Assembly (NCBI GenBank): GCA_030619365.1
Contig: JAUXBQ010000110.1
Span: 1-8,195 of the forward strand
Direction of reading: 5' to 3'
DNA from: a candidate division FCPU426 bacterium
Lineage (GTDB): Bacteria > Oederibacteriota > JAAXVQ01 > JAUVAV01
Length of the DNA: 8,195 nt
Below, piece after piece: positions 4,506 through 8,195 of the stretch. How positions within the stretch are numbered: position 1 is the stretch's first letter; every line of letters begins with the position of its first letter. Position numbers and translations under genes: made by a program. Under the pieces are notes generated by a model that did not search any database, had not been told where the DNA came from, and saw only the letters and a program-made list of their open reading frames with translations.

Positions 4506-6899
4506 TTATTTAATAATGTAAAGCTTCTTCAACCCCAAATCCCTTTTCCCCGCAGCATCCTCAATATACAACCGGTAAAAATACAATCCCGGCGCCACGT
4601 CCTTTATATCCCAGCTAGTCCGCTGGTTTCCGGAGCTCATGTGCGAGTTGGTGATGACTTTGCCCTTTTCGCCGATCACGTTGTAGATTTCGATGCGGAC
4701 CTCGGCCGGGCCGCGCACGGAGTAATAAAACCAGAGCGTGTCACCCTTGGCCGGGGAGGGATATGTAAAAGCCGTGTTATCCGGAAGGAGCTGCACGGTC
4801 GGGGTGATCGTGGGCGTGATCGTGGGCGTGGGAACCAGGGAGATATCAAAAGAGGGGCTCAGGCCCGCGGGCTGCACGCTGGTGGCCACGGTGAGCGTAT
4901 AGCTCCCGGGCGTGCTGGGATTACGCACGGCCGTGTTGGGCAGGGAAATCGTGATGCCGGTCGTATTGCCGCTGATGTTCTGGGCCAGGTCCAGGGTGAT
5001 GAGCCGCGATGCCGAGTTCCCGGTGGCCGTGGTCACGGCTATTCCATTCACGGTGACGCCGGACAGCGCGCCGTTCGTGATGGCGGTGTCGACCGAGAAA
5101 CTGACCGTAATCTGGCTGGTGCCGCCGATTAAGGCGCCGTCTCCGCTGGTGTTGAAATCAATGGTATAGACCGCGCTTTGGCTGATGTAATTGGGAGAAG
5201 GTACGACACTGGTGATAACGACCGAGGTCCCGGACTGACCGATGGGGTAGGTTGGGCTGGTGCCAACCGGCTGCACCGAGGTCGCTACGTCCAGCGTGTA
5301 ATTCGTGGCAATGGTGGGATTCCGCAAAGCTGCGGGCGGAATGAAAACGCTCACCGAGGTGCTGCCGGCAATATTTAGCGGGACTGTAATGGTTACGGTC
5401 CGCGCGCCCGAATTGCCCGTGGCCGAGAACGCAGCGGCCCCGTCCACCAAGACCCCGCCAATTGCCCCGTTGGTGACCGCGGTATCCGCCGGGAAAGTGA
5501 TGATGATCTGGCTGGTTCCGCTGAGCAGGGCGCCGTCCGCGCTGGTGTCGAAATCAATCGTGTACTGCGAGTTATTGCCCAAGGTAGCGGGATTGGGGGT
5601 TACGCTGGTTACACTTACCGATGTGCTTGATAACCCGATGGCGTAGATGGGGCTGGTGCCAGCCGGTTGCACGGACGTGGAAACCGTAAGTGTGAAATTA
5701 CCGGTCGCAGACGGATTGCGCAAATAAGTGAGTGGAATAACCACGGTGATATTCACCGTGCCGCCGCCAAAGTTTTGACTTGGCACCACTGTGACTTGGC
5801 GTGCGCCCGAATTGCCCGTGGCCGAGGAAGCGCCCACGCCTTCCACCGTAACCCCGGCGAGCGCGCCGCTCGAGACGATTGTGTCACTCGGAAAGGTAAT
5901 AATGATTTGACTCACGCCACCCACCAGGGCGCCGTCCGAGCTGAGGTCGAACTGCACGTTGTATTGGGCCTGGTTGCCAATGGTCGTGGGATTGGGTATC
6001 ACGATATCAACATTCACAGTGCTGGCGGAAATGCCGATCGAGTAATTCGGACTTGTGCCCGGCGGCTGAGCGCTGGTATCCACGGTCAAAGTATATGCGG
6101 AGCCGGTCGTGGTGGGATTGCGGTGTGCGCTGGTGGGAATAACAATGTTAAATGAATTCCCATTGGCCTGATGTAGGGCGGGTGTAGTGGTAATGGTTCG
6201 GGCGCCAGTGTTGCCCGTGGCCAAGGAGGCAGCCCCGGCCACCAAAACCCCGCCAAATGCCCCGTTGGTGACCAGGGTGTCCACGGGAAAAATGAAGACG
6301 ATCTGGCTGTTCCCGCCCCAAAGCGCGCCGGCGCTGCCGAGCGTAATACCGGTCGTAACCTGGGATTGATTGCCCACCGTGTTCGGCGTGACGGCCACGG
6401 AATTGATCTGCAAGGGTGTGGAAGAGGCGGTAATGCTGTAAGTGTTCGAGAGTACGGGAATGCCTTCCACCGACGTGCGCATGGTCACTGTATAGCTGGC
6501 AGGGATACTGGGATTGACCAGGTTGGCGCTGCCGGTGGTGATCACCACAGTCACCGCGGTGCTGGCGCCGATCGGCGCGGGAACCGCGATGGTCAGGGTC
6601 TGTCCGGCGCCAGTGGCAGAGGCCGTATTGCCATTGACCGTAATTTGGGCGCTAGCCCCGCCCGGGAAGGAAGCGGGTACCGCGGTGTTCGCTGTAAGCA
6701 CTGCCACGATGGTGTCGGACGTGGTCAGCGCTCCCGCACTGCCTGTGGTAAAGCCCAGGGTGTACTGAGCGGGTGTGTTCACGGTGGAGACGCTTAAGGA
6801 GGCGGAAACATTGGAAATATTGGCCCGGGCCGTTGCGGCCAGGCTGAGTAAAGCGAAAACCGACAGGCACATCCAGCCTCTGGATAACGTATTTTTCAT
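4506..6899 (-). CDS. large exported modular repeat protein with FlgD/Por-type C-terminal domain
   Basis: A 797-residue exported protein. Residues 1-26 are a signal peptide (basic start, hydrophobic FALLSLAATA, cleavage likely after ARA). Five modules of about 130 residues follow: 30-163, 164-296, 297-428, 429-560 and 561-687. Each has the plan DGALxGGxSQIxIxFPxDT, then GVxVxG, ATGNSGAR, and RNPxxxGxYTLxVxTSxQP. Residues 688-706 are a linker, PTPTITPTITPT. Residues 707-797 form an Ig-like domain (YPSPAKGDTLWFYYSV, IEIYNVIGEKG, APGLYFYRLY, KKLYIIK) of the FlgD-Ig or Por-secretion type that anchors or sorts surface proteins. The protein is almost free of cysteine and lacks catalytic motifs, so a structural or adhesive cell-surface role is likely. 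The ATG at 6899 has a GAGGCG ribosome binding site. It lies 115 bp downstream of the antiporter on the same strand. The ligand is unknown. Confidence 0.88.
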   Translation of the reverse strand: MKNTLSRGWMCLSVFALLSLAATARANISNVSASLSVSTVNTPAQYTLGFTTGSAGALTTSDTIVAVLTANTAVPASFPGGASAQITVNGNTASATGAGQTLTIAVPAPIGASTAVTVVITTGSANLVNPSIPASYTVTMRTSVEGIPVLSNTYSITASSTPLQINSVAVTPNTVGNQSQVTTGITLGSAGALWGGNSQIVFIFPVDTLVTNGAFGGVLVAGAASLATGNTGARTITTTPALHQANGNSFNIVIPTSAHRNPTTTGSAYTLTVDTSAQPPGTSPNYSIGISASTVNVDIVIPNPTTIGNQAQYNVQFDLSSDGALVGGVSQIIITFPSDTIVSSGALAGVTVEGVGASSATGNSGARQVTVVPSQNFGGGTVNITVVIPLTYLRNPSATGNFTLTVSTSVQPAGTSPIYAIGLSSTSVSVTSVTPNPATLGNNSQYTIDFDTSADGALLSGTSQIIITFPADTAVTNGAIGGVLVDGAAAFSATGNSGARTVTITVPLNIAGSTSVSVFIPPAALRNPTIATNYTLDVATSVQPVGTSPTYPIGQSGTSVVITSVVPSPNYISQSAVYTIDFNTSGDGALIGGTSQITVSFSVDTAITNGALSGVTVNGIAVTTATGNSASRLITLDLAQNISGNTTGITISLPNTAVRNPSTPGSYTLTVATSVQPAGLSPSFDISLVPTPTITPTITPTVQLLPDNTAFTYPSPAKGDTLWFYYSVRGPAEVRIEIYNVIGEKGKVITNSHMSSGNQRTSWDIKDVAPGLYFYRLYIEDAAGKRDLGLKKLYIIK
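4839..6812 (-). repeat. five tandem in-gene modules of about 396 bp
   Basis: The modules occupy 6411-6812, 6012-6410, 5616-6011, 5220-5615 and 4839-5219 in order of translation. The middle ones (third and fourth) are most alike, with near-identical DNA patches such as GCGCCCGAATTGCCCGTGGC near 5404 and 5802. The first is the most diverged: it lacks the ATGNSGAR stretch and the Arg of RNP. Module spacing is regular, pointing to duplication by unequal crossing-over. Next to it, a 12-bp unit (GTGATCGTGGGC, 4804-4827) repeats in the Thr-Pro linker. Confidence 0.85.
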
Positions 6900-6939
6900 G
6901 ACAATCGCCTCACGGGAATAAATGAATTACGGAAGCTAA

Positions 6940-6968
6940 ATTTTAACACTAATTCGCCGGCCTGAACA
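6940..6968 (-). promoter_or_regulatory. possible promoter of the repeat protein
   Basis: On the minus strand TAAAAT (6940-6945) matches the -10 consensus at five of six positions. It lies 17 bp from TGTTCA (6963-6968), a three-of-six -35. The spacing would give a leader of roughly 35 nt before the ATG at 6899. If real, the repeat protein can be transcribed independently of the antiporter. Confidence 0.3.
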
Positions 6969-7014
6969 CGTTTTTTCACGGAGCAGCCGGAGTATTCCAA
7001 GGCCGCCCGGGCGG

Positions 7015-7920
7015 TCAACCCCGCCAGGCAATCATTCCGATATACCCGGCGTAGCAGAGCAACAGCAGAAGCCCTTCCCGGCGGCCAAGGCGTTTCCGCC
7101 ACCAGGCCAGCGGAAACACAAGCGCGGAGAGCAACATAACCGCGGGAAAATCAAAGCGCAGGGCTTCCGCGGGGATTGAAATGGGTTTGACCAGGCTGAC
7201 GACTCCCAGAATCATCAGCAAGTTGAAAATATTGGACCCCACCAGAGTGCCCACGGCGAGGTCGGTTTTGTTGCGCGAGACCGCGACCAGGACCGCGGCC
7301 AGTTCCGGCAGCGAGGTTCCGATGGCCACCACGGACAAACCGATGAAAAATTCGGAAACCCCCAGCAACCGGGCCGTGGTCGTGGCTCCCCGAATGAACA
7401 AGTCGGAACCGAAGACCAGGGCGCCGATGCCTGCGAGAATCAACGCCACTTCCAGCCAGGCATGCCGGTTCAGAAGGCTCTCCGGCTTTTTCGTACTGGC
7501 GGGCAACTCCGGGGGCGGCGAGGTTGAGGCGCGGAATTTGTAAAAAAGCAGAAAACCGATGAGCAGCACGACCAGCAACACGCCGTCCCCCCGGGACACC
7601 AGGCGGTTGCCGGCCAGTAGCCAGGTGACACCGGTCGCGCCGAGCATGAGGGGGATTTCGAGGCGCAAGGAAGAGGTGTGAACAAGCAAGGGGCGGAGCA
7701 GGGCTGCGATGCCCAGCACCAGGCCCAGGTTGGCGAGGTTGGACCCCAGTACATTGCCCACCGCGATGTCCGGATTGCCCTGCCAGGTGGCGATCAGGGA
7801 CACGCACAGTTCGGGCGCCGAGGTTCCCAGCGCGACCACGGTCATGCCGATCCAGAGCGGGGGCACGCCCCGGCGGTACGCGAGCGAAACAGACCCCCGA
7901 ACCAGGCCTTCGCCACCCAA
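7015..7920 (-). CDS. Na+/Ca2+ antiporter, CaxA/YrbG family
   Basis: An inner-membrane cation/Ca2+ exchanger that moves Ca2+ out against a Na+ gradient. From the TTG at 7920 the protein has 301 residues in two homologous halves. The alpha-1 repeat is GTSAPELCVSLIA (Glu37) with GNVLGSNLANLG (55-66). The alpha-2 repeat is GTSLPELAAVLVA (Glu206) with GTLVGSNIFNLL (224-235). These glutamates bind the transported ions in this family. A hydrophilic loop (about 131-153, STSPPPELP) separates the halves, and about ten membrane helices are expected. The true start is uncertain. The frame continues upstream of the TTG as a good first membrane helix (IIGAAGALILGGILLWLGGE), as homologues have, but runs to an in-frame TAA at 7978-7980 directly after an ATG (7981-7983). 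It lies upstream of the repeat protein on the same strand. Confidence 0.9.
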   Translation of the reverse strand: MGGEGLVRGSVSLAYRRGVPPLWIGMTVVALGTSAPELCVSLIATWQGNPDIAVGNVLGSNLANLGLVLGIAALLRPLLVHTSSLRLEIPLMLGATGVTWLLAGNRLVSRGDGVLLVVLLIGFLLFYKFRASTSPPPELPASTKKPESLLNRHAWLEVALILAGIGALVFGSDLFIRGATTTARLLGVSEFFIGLSVVAIGTSLPELAAVLVAVSRNKTDLAVGTLVGSNIFNLLMILGVVSLVKPISIPAEALRFDFPAVMLLSALVFPLAWWRKRLGRREGLLLLLCYAGYIGMIAWRG

Positions 7921-8001
7921 CCAGAGTAAAATACCGCCGAGAATTAAGGCTCCCGCCGCGCCGATTATATGCCCGTTTTACATCCTCCGTACCACTATTT
8001 A
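7921..8001. other. 5' region of the antiporter, unclear start
   Basis: On the minus strand this holds GGAGG (7984-7988), an ATG touching it (7981-7983), then TAA in the same frame, then 19 open codons that read as the missing first transmembrane helix of the antiporter. No ATG, GTG or TTG lies in frame between that TAA and the TTG at 7920. A point change or small indel in the start region, or a non-standard start, would explain it. Confidence 0.5.
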
Positions 8002-8195
8002 TAAAAAGCATTTGCCACTAAGACACCAAGGCACCAAGAAATAATTAATGATGTTTTAATCCTCAAACAATTCTTGATCTTTTCTTCGTGTCTTAGTGTC
8101 TTGGTGGCTAAAAAGCATTTGCCACTAAGACACCAAGGCACCAAGAAATAATTAATGATGTTTTAATCCTCAAACAATTCTTGATCTTTTCTTCG
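8002..8195. repeat. 107-bp tandem repeat of an imperfect hairpin unit
   Basis: Copy one is 8002-8108. Copy two starts at 8109 and is cut by the window end at 8195; the 87 shared bases are identical. Inside the unit, 8014-8040 and 8082-8108 form an inverted repeat with 23 of 27 pairs (GCCACTAAGACACCAAGG against CTTAGTGTCTTGGTGGC), around a 41-nt AT-rich loop. Repeats of this CACCAAGACACCAAG type are, to my recollection, frequent between genes in environmental bacterial genomes. It lies upstream of the antiporter. If the contig ends here, the second copy could be an assembly artefact. Confidence 0.85.

Noticed and set aside
4641..6797. Several plus-strand open frames of up to 163 codons opposite the repeat protein
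   Set aside because: Their repeats mirror the modules of the minus-strand gene, and their Arg/Gly/His-rich products have no starts or features of their own.
7003..7014. Palindrome CCGCCCGGGCGG after the antiporter stop as a terminator
   Set aside because: No T-tract follows on the minus strand, and such short GC palindromes are common in this composition.
7151..8011. 286-codon minus-strand frame overlapping the antiporter
   Set aside because: Its Arg/Gly/Pro-rich translation is typical of an alternative frame of a GC-rich gene; the overlapping frame carries clear antiporter motifs.

Overview
The window looks like a chromosomal segment of an uncultivated environmental bacterium with a moderately GC-rich core and the standard bacterial code: TAA, TAG and TGA all end convincing genes. 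The secreted repeat protein, with its Thr-Pro linker followed by a FlgD/Por-type C-terminal Ig-like domain, is a style common in FCB-group bacteria and in candidate phyla such as Elusimicrobiota or Goldbacteria relatives. That placement is an inference; no marker gene is present.

Layout, left to right. Bases 2-250 hold the 3' end of a gene that runs in from outside the window (+). It converges on a leftward pair: an alpha/beta hydrolase (732-1496) followed by a Pilz-domain c-di-GMP receptor-like protein (273-638). Bases 1497-2593 hold no convincing gene. They contain two neighbouring inverted-repeat elements (1649-1767 and 1822-1980) that look like MITEs or other palindromic repeats, then a sharp drop into AT-rich DNA. 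Inside this AT-rich stretch (about 2080-3340) sits a solitary MNT-type nucleotidyltransferase (2594-3172, +). A 23-nt palindrome lies immediately before its ribosome binding site. Base composition and isolation suggest horizontal acquisition.

GC-rich core sequence resumes with an AlkD-type DNA alkylation repair glycosylase (3341-4051, -). Divergent from it is a short basic protein of unknown function (4289-4477, +). A 797-residue exported protein follows (4506-6899, -). It is built of five modules of about 130 residues, a Thr-Pro linker and a C-terminal Ig-like domain. Upstream of it on the same strand is a CaxA/YrbG-type Na+/Ca2+ antiporter (7015-7920, -) whose 5' end is unclear, because the best-placed ATG is followed at once by TAA. 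The right edge (8002-8195) is a 107-bp tandem repeat. Each unit is a large imperfect hairpin of the 'CACCAAGACACCAAG' type seen between genes in many environmental genomes.

The genes do not form one pathway. The hydrolase/PilZ pair and the antiporter/repeat-protein pair are the only plausible co-transcribed groups, and both links are weak. The most unusual features are non-coding: the paired inverted-repeat elements, the palindrome before the nucleotidyltransferase, and the terminal tandem hairpin repeat. I do not see a complete, clearly new multi-gene system.
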